In this document: positions 36,566 through 49,548 of the stretch, one piece after another
Position numbering within the stretch: the stretch's first letter is position 1
How the letters are laid out: each line of letters starts with the position of its first letter
Assembly: GCF_963678635.1 (NCBI RefSeq)
Contig: NW_026970820.1
Location: forward strand, 124,001-188,000
DNA from: Symsagittifera roscoffensis
Taxonomy: Eukaryota; Xenacoelomorpha; Acoela; Convolutidae
DNA: 64,000 nt
Direction: 5' to 3'
Program-made: the position numbers and the translations under genes
The notes under the pieces: generated by a model
Databases searched by the model: none
What the model saw: the letters and a program-made list of their open reading frames with translations, nothing else
Told to the model about the DNA's origin: nothing

Positions 36566-38157
36566 TTGTCACTGTGGCCCCGCTATATCAATGACGGTTG
36601 TAGAGTGGGTTCCGCGGGGGGCGGAACAGGGGAAAGCTAAACGCACTCGCAAAGAGGAGCACCCTCCGGGTGCTCTTTTTTTGCTCGAAAGTCTTGTAAG
36701 ACGGTTTGGAACTGTAAGTATTGGAAGCAGTTACAGATAAAACTTTCGGCATCTTTGTGCTCATAGTCACAATTGGTTTTCGAGAGCTTCAAAAACTCAA
36801 TCTTGACATGATATATCTCTAAAATAGACTAAATTAAGTGAATTTACATTTTTCAACGATTCTTGAAGAGGACTGTCTCAACGAAAACAAGTTTTCGGAA
36901 ACAGTCCTGGTAACTTAGTTTTGATCTCAATTTTGAGTCTATTGCCTTCAAATTTAGATTAGTAGGCTAACGGGACCTATATTATGTCTTAAAAAGATTA
37001 AGTTTGTGTCAAAAAGATGAAAAGTAAGAGAAAAAAAAACATTAAGAAAGTATTAAAAATTTCAAAAAATTTAAAAAATTGAAAATTTTTTCCAAAACAC
37101 TCGTTTTTTGTTTTGTCATAAAATAACAACAAAATGACGTAAAATGGACTTCAAATAGTGCGTTTCGACTAATTTTTACGATTCAAGCACATTTTAACTT
37201 AATAATAACATGCAAAAAACCACTGGAAAGGGTGTTTTTCAGCAAACGCCCTTTTTGACCACACCTACGAAATCCATAACTTTTTATCTAACAAAGATAG
37301 AAACCTCGAGTTTTTTGCATTGTAAGAAGCATCCTAAGGCTCACCTGTCGCATGCAAAAATGAACAAATTTTCTTTTTAATTTTTCCCGCAATTTCGAAT
37401 TAGGGCGTTTTTTGGCTATTTTTGGTCCTTTTGGGCGATAAAAAGTCAAATTTAGAGACATCTGTCAAAAAAACTGTTATCACATGATAGAGTCAGCTTG
37501 CCATGGCTTACCAAATGGTGTCCTGAGTCAGACCAAAATTGCCCTCTAATTGTCCGTGGGGGGAGGAAATTGAAAATTTTTATTTTTGGCGGGAAAATTT
37601 GAAGTTTTTCAAAAAAACATTTACTCTGCAGACAACGGTCTTAGACTGATGTTGGCATGGCACGCATTTTTTGCCTTCATAACTAGGGTCGATTTCTGCC
37701 GGGAACATGGATTTTTCAAAAAAATGACTAAAATTTTTGTTGCATTTTTTCAAAAAAATCAAAATTTTGAGAAAAATAAAAATTCCAAATCCTACATATT
37801 TGAGCTCCCCAAACAGTCTACTTTTATCCATTCCCTATCAATATACCCCATTTTCTCAACCAAAATCGAGTTATGGGGCCAAAAAGTCAAAAAACGTGAA
37901 AAAACGACATTTCACGCCCATTTTCGCCCCAAAAGTACCACACATAATGTTTTTTCGGAAAAACGTCACCAGAGTTTTCGCCTTATCTCAAAAAGTTTCA
38001 GGGGGGTTGGCAAAATTTCAGAGGGATCTGACCTACAGTTTTCGAGAACTTGACTTTTTCTGCAAGAAAAGAATAAAAGGTAAATGTTCCTTCGAACCGA
38101 CGGGGCCCCTTCCCCTGTCTCTGCTGAACGCCATAGCCGGACGCGGCGGCCACCTAG
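36566..38157 (+). repeat. S unit 4 (1592 bp)
   Basis: Head hairpin 36657-36675; palindrome 36870-36907; S hairpin 37229-37252; E2F-like site 37586-37595; tail 38099-38119. The 155- and 149-residue reading frames here are lysine/phenylalanine-rich translations of A/T runs. Confidence 0.85.
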
Positions 38158-39787
38158 TTGTCACTGTGGCCCCGCTATATCAGTGACTTTCGAAGGAGTA
38201 GTTTCCGCGGGGGGCGGAGCAGGGGAACGCTAAACGCACTCGCAAAAGGAGCACCCTTCGGGTGCTCTTTTTTGCTCGAAAGTTTTCTGAAACGGTATCT
38301 GATGAACTTTGTAAGGTGTCACAAAAGCAACAACACAAAACATTCTGTATGTGATTAGAAAAGGTCAAAAAAGATTTCTCATACTTTCAATGACTGAATC
38401 TACACCTGATCAGTCTCTAGAGAACTCCAAACCAAAGTAACTTATGTTTTTCATTGATTCATGAAGAGGACCGTTCCAACGAAAACAAGTTTTCGGAAAC
38501 AGTCCTCATATTTTTTTTCGAGCCCATTGTCAAGTACGTGGACTTTCAATTGTGACTAATAGCTGAATTGGACTTGGAATTTTTCCCAAAAAGGTTAAGT
38601 TTGTCTCAAACTGATTAGAAGCAAAAGAAAAAAAAAACATTTTTTTTTATTTGGAAAAAAAAGTTGAGTCAGAAACGTGAAAAAACCCTTTTTTCAAAAG
38701 TCATTAAAAGTAACTCAAATTGGCTTAAATCACTAGACTACAATTTATGAACCTGTTCAGAATGGTTTTCAAGACCAAAGCCGTAAAATTTCCATATTTA
38801 GAGAAAAGGCAAAAAAAAACAACTTTTTGGTTAACTCAAAAAGTTAGATAAATCGGGTAAAGTCGTCTTCAAACCTATAGGATCGAGAAGTGATCTAAAT
38901 AGGGTATATATATAGTGTCCTTGTTAGGTCGCATGCAAAAAACTAGAACAGTTTTGTTGGCCACTTCCGAAATTAAGACTTTTTTTCGAAATTTGGCCAT
39001 TTTTATTTGTAGTAAAATAGTAGTAAAATAGCCGAGAAAAAAAATTGTAAAAACCACAATTTTTATCCAATTTTGACGTTTAAATACTCTAGGCCTACTA
39101 AAATGTATATGGCAAGCTCAAATAAGCCATCAAAAATCATTTTTTCTCACTTTTTAAAATTTTTGTTTTTTTGATATACAATGTTGAGTCAGAAACGTGA
39201 AAAATCAATTTTTTTCAAAAAGTCAAAAAAAAGTGTTCCAATCAATTTATTTCACTAAAACACACTTTATGAACCTGTTCAGAATGGTTTTTTGGGTTGA
39301 AGCCGAAAATTCATCTATTTTGAGAAAAGTGGAAAAAACACCTTTTTAGTTACAAAAAAACCATCATTTTTGTTGCAGTTTTTGAAAAAACTCAAATTTT
39401 TGAGAGAAAAATTTTTTCTCAATTTTTCATATTTGGGCTCCCCAAACAGTCTACTTTCATCCATTCCTTGTCAATATACCCCATTTTTTGAACCAAAACA
39501 GAGTTAATAGGTGATTTTTATCAAAAAACGTGTTTTTTACCATTTTTGCCCCCCATTTCCCTCTATAAGTCAACACATAACAAAATTTTGGCAAAACGGG
39601 GCAAAAGTGTATCCTTAGAATTTTAATACGGGGCTGCATGCAAAAAATTAGGGAATTCTGACCTCCAGTTTTCGAGAACACGACTTATTCTCCATGAAAA
39701 GGGTAAAAGGTAATTGTTCCTTCGAACCGACGGGGCCCCTTCCCCTGTCTCTGCTGAACGCCATAGCCGGACGCGGCGGCCACCTAG
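38158..39787 (+). repeat. L unit 3 (1630 bp)
   Basis: The head variant ATATCAGTGACTTTCGAAGG is shared with the unit at 51134, as is the pre-tail segment GAAAAGGGTAAAAGGTAATT. Head hairpin 38249-38267; palindrome 38468-38505; tail 39729-39749. Confidence 0.85.
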
Positions 39788-41420
39788 TTGTCACTGTGGC
39801 CCCGCTAATTTGTTGACTTTTGAGGAGAAGGTTCCGCGGGGGGCGGAGCCGGGGAACGCTAAACGCACTCGCAAAAGGAGCACCCTTCGGGTGCTCTTTT
39901 TTGCTCGAAAGTTTTCTGAAACGGTATCTGATGAACTTTGTAAGGTGTCACAAAAGCAACAACACAAAACGTTCTGTATGTGATTAGAAAAGATCAAAAA
40001 AGATTTCTCATACTTTCAATGACTGAATCTACACCTGATCAGTCTCTAGAGAACTCTAAACCAAAGTAACTTATGTTTTTCCGTGATTCATGAAGAGGAC
40101 CGTTCCAACGAAAACAAGTTTTCGGAAACAGTCCTCATATTTTTTTTCGAGCCCATTGTCAAGTACGTGGACTTTCAATTGTGACTTATAGCTGAATTGG
40201 ACTTGGAATTTGTCCCAAAAAGGTTAAGTTTGTTTCAAATTGATTAGAAGCAAAAGAAAAAAAAAACATTTTTTTTATTTGGAAAAAAAAGTTGAGTCAG
40301 AAACGTGAAAAAAACCCTTTTTTCAAAAGTCACAAAAATTAGCTTCAATTAGCTTAAACCACTAGGCTACAATATATGAACCTGTTCAGAATGGTTTTCA
40401 TGAATAAAGCCGTAAAACTTCCATATTTAGAGAAAAGGCAAAAAAAAACAACTTTTTGGTTAACTCAAAAAAGTAGATAAATCGGGTAAAATCGTCTTCA
40501 AACCTATAGGATCGAAAAGTGATCTAAATAGGGTATATTTGTAGTGTCCTTGTTAGATCGCATGCAAAAAACTAGAACAGTTTTGTCGGCCACTTCCGCG
40601 AAATTAAGACATTTTTTTCGAAATTTGGCCATTTTTATTTGTAGTAAAATAGTAGTAAAATAGCCGAGAAAAAAAAATTGTAAAAACCATAATTTTTATT
40701 CAATTTTGAAGTTTAAATTTTCTATACCTACTAAAATGTCTATGGCAAGCTCAAATAAGCCATCAAATTTCATTTTTTCTCACTTTTTGAAATTTTTGTT
40801 TTTTTGATATACAATGTTGAGTCAGAAACGTGAAAAATCAATTTTTTTCAAAAAGTCAAAATAAAGTGTTCCAATCAATTTGTTTCACTAAAACACACTT
40901 TATGAACCTGTTCAGAATGGTTTTTTGGGTTGAAGCCGAAAATTCACCTATTTTGAGAAAAGTGGAAAAAACACCTTTTTAGTTACAAAAAAACCATCAT
41001 TTTTGTTGCAGTTTTTGAAAAAACTCAAATTTTTGAGAGGAAAATTTTTTCTCAAATTTTTATATTTAGGCTCCCCAAACAGTCTACTTTCATCCATTCC
41101 TTGTCAATATACCCCATTTTTTGAACCAAAACAGAGTTAATGGGTGATTTTTATCGAAAAACGTGTTTTTTACCATTTTTGCACCCCATTTCCCTCTATA
41201 AGTCAACACATAACAAAATTTTGGCAAAACGGGGCAAAAGTGTATCCTTAGAATTTCAATACGGGGCTGCATGCAAAAAATTAGGGAATTCTGACCTCCA
41301 GTTTTCGAGAACAGGACTTATTCTGCACGAAAGGTAATATAGGTAAATGTTCTTTCGAACCGACGGGGCCCCTTCCCCTGTCTCTACTGAACGCCAAAGC
41401 CGGACGCGGCGGCCACCTAG
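39788..41420 (+). repeat. L unit 4 (1633 bp), exact partner at 43045
   Basis: By eye identical along its whole 1633 bp to 43045-44677 (offset 3257). Head hairpin 39878-39896; palindrome 40097-40134; tail 41362-41382. Carries TTTTTCCG before the palindrome where most L units have TTTTTCAG. Confidence 0.85.
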
Positions 41421-43044
41421 GGGGCAGGGTTGTGTGGTCTATTCTCGACTTTAGTTACTTGCATTGCGTGGGGAAGAAAACGAACAGCGCTCAACGCACT
41501 CGCAGAAAGAGCACCCTGCGGGTGCTCTTTTTGCTCGAGAATTGTAAGTCGATTTAAATCTTACATATTTCGTCCGAAATTTAACTTTTTTTCTAGTTGT
41601 TCTCAGTTAAACTCCCATGATACCTCAAATTGTATTCCTGGAAGGGCATTTTTATAAGTCACTCTGTGGCTCGATCAATTAACTACCAAATACGTTTTGA
41701 TTTACGAAATGGACTGTTTCAACGAAAACAAGTTTCCGGAAACAGTCCAAATTTTAAATTATGATCCCAAATACAAACAAAGAGAAATCTAATGCGTTGG
41801 TTAAACTTACAGAGCCCAGCCCATGTCTTTGTGTTTATTGACTGTTCAAACACATAACAACTATGTTAAAAACAATATTATTAAAATAAAAACAAAACAA
41901 ATAATCGAGAAAGAAATTTAAGTTTATCAAAAAAATATGCAAAAAAAATCACTTACTTCTTTTTTTAAGTATCACAAAAACCTCAGTTTGAAAAAGATGA
42001 TACCTGAGAGAACCGTTTTGACGCGTTACTACAGTTTAGGCACGTTTTGACTTCGCAACTCACAATGATCGATTAACTTTTACGTTTGTTTTACAAACAC
42101 GCTTTTTTTTACCACAATCAAAATTTCATTACTTCTAAACCTCTTGAACAAATTGATGAAAATTTTTGCATCAAAACTAACTTGTCAAGGGTTTTTGAGG
42201 TATATAAAAATTGTCTCCAGTTAAATAATGATTTTTTGGCTAATTTTTGAAAAAAAATTAAAAAATTTGACAAAAAAAAATTTTTTTTTCAGATTTGGCG
42301 ATCAAAAAGTGCCTTCTATGATGGACCAGCAAAAAATTTGTTTTTAGGTCATAAGTTTGGCTGACTAGGGTATACAAACTGGCAAAATGTTTATAATAAA
42401 AAAGTTTAGAAGAACAGTGATTTTTTGAAAAAAAAAGAAAAAAACGTAAAAAAATCAGTTTTTGGCGGGAAAATTCTCAAAAAATCAAAAATCAAGTTTT
42501 CTCTCTCTTTACTCCAATAAATTATTTCGGCCACGACAATCATTTTTTGTGATCAGTAAAAATGTCGAAAAACGACCGGAACATTGACTTTTTTGAAATT
42601 TGACAAAAAACTTCAAAAAAACCGCAAAAAAACATCAAAAATCTCGAAAAAATTGCTGAAAAAATTTTGGCAAACAATACACCATTCGATTCCCTTAACT
42701 GTGCTTGTGTCCAAAAAAAACATCACTTTTTCGCATTTTCTCAACCAAAATTGATTTATTGGGGCATTTTTGAAAAAAATCGTGATTTTGACCAAAAAAA
42801 ACGCCCCTTTTTCCCCAAAAAGTGCAACTCATAACATTATTTCGGAAAAACGCCTTCCCAAGTTATATCTTAGAATTTTGTCCTCTACCTACATGCAAAG
42901 TTTGAAGAAATTCTATACTGCCGTTTTCGAGAACTTGAATAATTTTTTTTTTTTCCTATTTAGGTATTTTTTTTTAGTTGACCGGCAAGGAAACCCTACC
43001 CTTGCCTAAAGGATTCACAAAGCCGGACCGCGACGACCACCTAG
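41421..43044 (+). repeat. C unit 2 (1624 bp)
   Basis: Head hairpin 41509-41527; palindrome 41711-41748 with one change in the inner 3' arm (TTTCCG). GTTTGT hairpin 42084-42098; E2F-like site 42462-42471; tail stem GGCAAGG/CCTTGCC 42984-43006. Lies between the two identical L units and is close to the C unit at 57658. Confidence 0.85.
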
Positions 43045-44677
43045 TTGTCACTGTGGCCCCGCTAATTTGTTGACTTTTGAGGAGAAGGTTCCGCGGGGGG
43101 CGGAGCCGGGGAACGCTAAACGCACTCGCAAAAGGAGCACCCTTCGGGTGCTCTTTTTTGCTCGAAAGTTTTCTGAAACGGTATCTGATGAACTTTGTAA
43201 GGTGTCACAAAAGCAACAACACAAAACGTTCTGTATGTGATTAGAAAAGATCAAAAAAGATTTCTCATACTTTCAATGACTGAATCTACACCTGATCAGT
43301 CTCTAGAGAACTCTAAACCAAAGTAACTTATGTTTTTCCGTGATTCATGAAGAGGACCGTTCCAACGAAAACAAGTTTTCGGAAACAGTCCTCATATTTT
43401 TTTTCGAGCCCATTGTCAAGTACGTGGACTTTCAATTGTGACTTATAGCTGAATTGGACTTGGAATTTGTCCCAAAAAGGTTAAGTTTGTTTCAAATTGA
43501 TTAGAAGCAAAAGAAAAAAAAAACATTTTTTTTATTTGGAAAAAAAAGTTGAGTCAGAAACGTGAAAAAAACCCTTTTTTCAAAAGTCACAAAAATTAGC
43601 TTCAATTAGCTTAAACCACTAGGCTACAATATATGAACCTGTTCAGAATGGTTTTCATGAATAAAGCCGTAAAACTTCCATATTTAGAGAAAAGGCAAAA
43701 AAAAACAACTTTTTGGTTAACTCAAAAAAGTAGATAAATCGGGTAAAATCGTCTTCAAACCTATAGGATCGAAAAGTGATCTAAATAGGGTATATTTGTA
43801 GTGTCCTTGTTAGATCGCATGCAAAAAACTAGAACAGTTTTGTCGGCCACTTCCGCGAAATTAAGACATTTTTTTCGAAATTTGGCCATTTTTATTTGTA
43901 GTAAAATAGTAGTAAAATAGCCGAGAAAAAAAAATTGTAAAAACCATAATTTTTATTCAATTTTGAAGTTTAAATTTTCTATACCTACTAAAATGTCTAT
44001 GGCAAGCTCAAATAAGCCATCAAATTTCATTTTTTCTCACTTTTTGAAATTTTTGTTTTTTTGATATACAATGTTGAGTCAGAAACGTGAAAAATCAATT
44101 TTTTTCAAAAAGTCAAAATAAAGTGTTCCAATCAATTTGTTTCACTAAAACACACTTTATGAACCTGTTCAGAATGGTTTTTTGGGTTGAAGCCGAAAAT
44201 TCACCTATTTTGAGAAAAGTGGAAAAAACACCTTTTTAGTTACAAAAAAACCATCATTTTTGTTGCAGTTTTTGAAAAAACTCAAATTTTTGAGAGGAAA
44301 ATTTTTTCTCAAATTTTTATATTTAGGCTCCCCAAACAGTCTACTTTCATCCATTCCTTGTCAATATACCCCATTTTTTGAACCAAAACAGAGTTAATGG
44401 GTGATTTTTATCGAAAAACGTGTTTTTTACCATTTTTGCACCCCATTTCCCTCTATAAGTCAACACATAACAAAATTTTGGCAAAACGGGGCAAAAGTGT
44501 ATCCTTAGAATTTCAATACGGGGCTGCATGCAAAAAATTAGGGAATTCTGACCTCCAGTTTTCGAGAACAGGACTTATTCTGCACGAAAGGTAATATAGG
44601 TAAATGTTCTTTCGAACCGACGGGGCCCCTTCCCCTGTCTCTACTGAACGCCAAAGCCGGACGCGGCGGCCACCTAG
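43045..44677 (+). repeat. L unit 5 (1633 bp), identical to L unit 4
   Basis: Head hairpin 43135-43153, palindrome 43354-43391, tail 44619-44639, CTAG 44674-44677. No difference from 39788-41420 was found on reading. Confidence 0.85.
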
Positions 44678-46328
44678 GTCAATCTTTTACCTGCGGTGCA
44701 TCGGTATTTGCAGTGGTGTAAGTTTTGAAGTGTGGCCTGGGGGCCATTGGCTTCAAGGCATGTGGCACTCGCAGAAAAAGAGCACCCGAAGGGTGCTCTT
44801 TTCTGCTCGAAAACTCTAGGTCAATTAATTTTTTCTTAACCTTCACATTTTGTCAAACATTTTTTGACTTTTCCTTCTTCATTACTCACTGAGACTATAA
44901 GCCATGATCGCTAACTTGCATTGCTGGCTGATTATAATGACAAGTCACTCTGCGCCTTGATCAGTTAACAATGCAAAACATTGTGATTCTTGAAGAAGAC
45001 TGTTTCGACGAAAACAAGTTTTCGGAAACAGTCCTGTTAACTTATTTTTGATCTCGTTTTTAAATTTATCGACTTTTAGTTGTTTTCAGTAGGCTATTGG
45101 ACCTGAATTAGGTCCTAAAAGTTAATTTTGTCTCGAAATGATTAGAAGCAATAGAAAAAAAAAACATTTTTTTTATTTGATAAAAATAGTTGAAATAGAA
45201 ACGTGAAAAATCTCTTTTTTTCAAAAGTCATCAAAAATAGTTCCAATTGAATTGAATCACTAGGCTACAATGTATGAACCTGTTCAGAATGGTTTTCAAG
45301 ACCAAAGCCGTAAAATTTCCATATTTGGAGAAAAGTAAAAAAAAACACGTTTTTGGTTAACTCATAAAGGTAGATAAATCGGGTAAAGTCGTCTTTAAAC
45401 ATAAAGGATCAAAAAATGAATTAATTAGGGCATACATGTAGTGTCCTCGTAAGGCCGCTTGCAAAAAATTACAACAATTGTGGTAGCCACTTCCGAAAAC
45501 AAGTCTTTTTTTTCGAAATTTAGCCAGTTTTATTTGTAGTAAAGTAGTAAAAAGCTACCCGAGAAAAAAAAGTTGTAAAAACCAAAATTTTCATCCAATT
45601 TTGACAATTAAATACTCTAAACCTACTAAAATGACTATGGCAAGCTCGAATATGCTATCAAAACTCATTTTTTCTCACTTTTTAAAATTTTTGTTTTTTT
45701 GATATAAAATGTTGAGTCAGAAACATGAAAAACCAATTTTTCTCAAAAAGTCAAAAAAAGTTGTTCCAATCAAATTGTTTCAATAGGCCACGCTTTGTGG
45801 ACTTGTTTAGAAGTGTTAGCATGATCAAAGCCATAAAATTTCCATATTTAGAGAAAAGACGAAAAAAACACCTTTTTGGTTAATTTTTCCAAAAAAATGA
45901 CCAAAAAATTAGGAGACGGTCCTGAAAAAAAAAAAATTTTAAAAATAAAGTAACTCTAATTTTTACACAGTTAGACTCCCTAAACAGTCTTCTTTCATCC
46001 AATACTAAACAATCTATCCCATTTTTTGGACCCAAATTGAGTTATTGAGTCATTTTAACCAAAAATCGTGTTTCGTTTTTCCGTTTTTGCCCCCCATTTC
46101 CCGCCATAAGTCAACATATAGAGTTTTTCTGGCCAAACGGCGTCCAATCGTATCCTTAGAATTGCATTTTGTAGCCGCATGCCAATTTTAAAGAAATTCT
46201 GACGAAACGTTTTCGAGATCAGCCCCGATTCCGCCGACAGGGGTATAAGGTTATAAGAAACGAGAACCGGCAGGGACCCTACCCTTGCCTCGCCGTATCT
46301 CTGACGCCGAAGCGCGACGACCACCTAG
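44678..46328 (+). repeat. E unit 1 (1651 bp), mosaic
   Basis: D/E-like head (ACCTGCGGTGC, GGCCTGGGGGCC). Head hairpin core 44780-44798, loop GAA; palindrome 44997-45034 with a purine change in the loop-side spacer (GACG) and an AGAC 5' end. The body starts D-like, but the last 400 bp and the tail are distinct: stem GGCAGGG/CCTTGCC with a G-T wobble at 46269-46289, end GCGACGACCACCTAG. Confidence 0.8.
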
Positions 46329-47921
46329 TTGTCACTGTGGCCCCGCTATATCATTCATTTTTGACAAGTAGGTTCCGCGGGGGGCGGAGCAGGGGAACGC
46401 TAAACGCACTCGCAAAAAAGAGCACCCTCCGGGTGCTCTTTTTTGCTCGAAAGTTTTGTGAAACGGTTTTGATCTGTAAGTATTGGAAGCAGTTACACAT
46501 GAAACTATCTGCATCTTTCTGCTCATAGTCACAAGTGGTTTTCGAAAGCTTCTACAACACAATCTTGACATGATCTATCTCTAAATTAGCCTAAATAAAC
46601 TGATTTTACGCTTTTCAATGATTCTTGATGAGGACTGTCTCAACGAAAACAAGTTTTCGGAAACAGTCCTGGTAACTTAGTTTTGATCTCATTTTTGAGT
46701 ATATTGCCTTCAAGTTGTGATTGGTAGGCTAATAAGGCCTATATTATGTCCTAAAAAGAATGAGTTTGTGTAAAAAAGATAAAAAGGAAAAGAAAAAAAA
46801 CATTAAAAAAAGTATCAAAAATTTTAAAAAAATTTAAAAAATGAAAAAATTTTCCAAAACACTTGGGATTTTGTTTTGTCATAAAATAACTATAAATTGA
46901 GGTATAATGGACTTTGAATAGTCCATTTCGACTAGTTTTTACGATTCAAGCACGTTTTAACTTAATAACAACATTCAAAAAACCACTGGAAAGGGTGTTT
47001 TTCCGCAAACGCCCTTTTTGACCACACCTACGAAATCTATAACTTTTTATCTAACATTTATAGAGACTTCGGGATTTTTGCATTGTAAAAAACATCCTAG
47101 GGCTCACCTGTCGCATGCAAAAACCAACATTTTTTCTTTTTAATTTTTCCCGCAATTTCGAATTAGGGCGTTTTTTGGCTATTTTTTGTCCTTCTGGGCG
47201 GTAAAAAGTCAAATTTAGAGACATCTGTCAAAAAAACTGTTATCACATGATAGAGTCAGCTGGCCATGGCGTACCAAATAAAGTCATGAGTCAGACCAAA
47301 ATTGTCCTCTAATTGCCCGTGGGGGGAGGAAATTAAAAATTTTTATTTTTGGCGGGAAAATTTGAAATTTTTCAAAAAAACATTTACTCTGCCGACAACG
47401 GTTTTAGACTAATGTTGGCATGGCACGCATTTTTTGCCTTCATAACTAGGGTCAATTTCTAACGGGAACATTGATTTTTCAAAAAAATGACCAAAATTTT
47501 TCTTGCATTTTTTCAAAAAAATCAAATTTTTGACAGAAATAAAAATTTCAAATTTTACATATTTAAGCTCCCCAAACAGTCTACTTTCATCCATTCCCTA
47601 TCAAAATACCCCATTTTCTCAACCAAAATCGAGTTATGGGGCCAAAAATTCAAAAAACGTGAAAAAACGACATTTCACGCCCATTTTTGCCCCAAAAGTA
47701 CCACACATAATGTTTTTTCGGAAAAACGTCACCAGAGTTTTCGCCTTATCTCAAAAAGTTTCAGGGGGGTTGGCAAAATTTCAGAGGGATCTGACCTACA
47801 GTTTTCGAGAACTTGACTTTTTCTGCAAGAAAAGAATAAAAGGTAAATGTTCCTTCGAACCGACGGGGCCCCCTTCCCCTGTCTCTACTGAACGCCGAAG
47901 CCGGAGGCGGCGGCCACCTAG
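46329..47921 (+). repeat. S unit 5 (1593 bp)
   Basis: The head hairpin is a perfect 16-bp stem when GCAAAAAA/TTTTTTGC is included (core 46420-46438). Palindrome 46632-46669; S hairpin 46992-47015; E2F-like site 47349-47358; tail 47862-47883. Begins the four-unit block that parallels 26267-32716. Confidence 0.85.
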
Positions 47922-49548
47922 TTGTCACTGTGGCCCCGCTGTATTATTGACTTTTGAGGAGAAGGTTCCGCGGGGGGCGGAGCAGGGGAACGCTTAACGC
48001 ACTCGCAAAAGGAGCACCCTTCGGGTGCTCTTTTTTGCTCGAAAGTTTTCTGAAACGGTATCTGATGAACTTTGTAAGGTGTCACAAAAGCAACAACACA
48101 AAACGTTCTGTATGTGATTAGAAAAGGTCAAAAAAAAATTCTCATACTTTCAATGATTGAATCTACACCTGATCAGTCTCTAGAGAACTCTAAACCAAAG
48201 TAACTTTTGTTTTTCAGTGATTCATGAAGAGGACCGTTCCAACGAAAACAAGTTTTCGGAAACAGTCCTCATATTATTTTTGAGCCCATTGTCAAGTACG
48301 TGAACTTTCAATTGTGAATTATAGCTGAATTGGACTTGGAATTTGTCCCAAAAAGGTTAAGTTTGTCTCAAATTGATTAGAAGCAAAAGAAAAAAAAACA
48401 TTTTTTTTATTTGGAAAAAAAAGTTGAGTCAGAAACGTGAAAAAATCCTTTTTTCAAAAGTCATAAAAAGTAGCTCCAGTTTTCTTAAATCACTAGGCTA
48501 CAATATAAGAACCTGTTTAGGATGGTTTCCATGACCAAAGCCGTAAAATTTCCATATTTAGAGAAAAGGCAAAAAAAAAACCACTTTTTGGTTAACTCAA
48601 AAAGGTAGATAAATCGGGTAAAGTCGTCTTCAAACCTATAGGATCGAAAAGTGATCTAAATAGGGTATATATGTAGTGTCCTTGTTAGGTCGCATGCAAA
48701 AAACTAGAACAGTTTTGCTGGCCACTTCCGAAATTAAGACTTTTATTCGAAATTTGGCCATTTTTATTTGTAGTAAAATAGTAGTAAAATAGCCGAGAAA
48801 AAAAATTGTAAAAACCATAATTTTTATCCAATTTTGACGTTTAAATACTCTATACCTACTAAAATGTCTATGGCAAGCTCAAATAAGCCATCAAAATTCA
48901 TTTTTTCTCACTTTTTGAAATTTTTGTTTTTTTGATATACAATGTTGAGTCAGAAACGTGAAAAATCAATTTTTTTCAAAAAGTCAAAATAAAGTGTTCC
49001 AATCAATTTGTTTCAATAAAACACACTTTATGAACCTGTTCAGAATGGTTTTTTGGGTTGAAGCCGAAATTTCACCTATTTTGAGAAAAGTGGAAAAAAC
49101 ACCTTTTTAGTTACAAAAAAACCATCATTTTTGTTGCAGTTTTTGAAAAAACTCAAATTTTTGAGAGGAAAATTTTTTCTCAAATTTTCTTATTTGGGCT
49201 CCCCAAACAGTCTACTTTCATCCATTCCTTGTCAATATACCCCATTTTTTGAACCAAAACAGAGTTAATAGGTGATTTTTATCAAAAAACGTGTTTTTTA
49301 CCATTTTTGCCCCCCATTTCCCTCTATAAGTCAACACATAACAAAATTTTGGCAAAACGGGGCAAAAGTGTATCCTTAGAATTTCAATACGGGGCTGCAT
49401 GCAAAAAATTAGGGAATTCTGACCTCCAGTTTTCGAGAACACGACTTATTCTGCACGAAAGGTAATATAGGTAAATGTTCTTTCGAACCGACGGGGCCCC
49501 TTCCCCTGTCTCTGCTGAACGCCAAAGCCGGACGCGGCGGCCACCTAG
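47922..49548 (+). repeat. L unit 6 (1627 bp)
   Basis: Head hairpin 48012-48030; palindrome 48231-48268; tail 49490-49510; CTAG 49545-49548. In block position it parallels 27864-29494 (offset about 20.06 kb), although its first 100 bp are closer to 31088. Confidence 0.85.
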
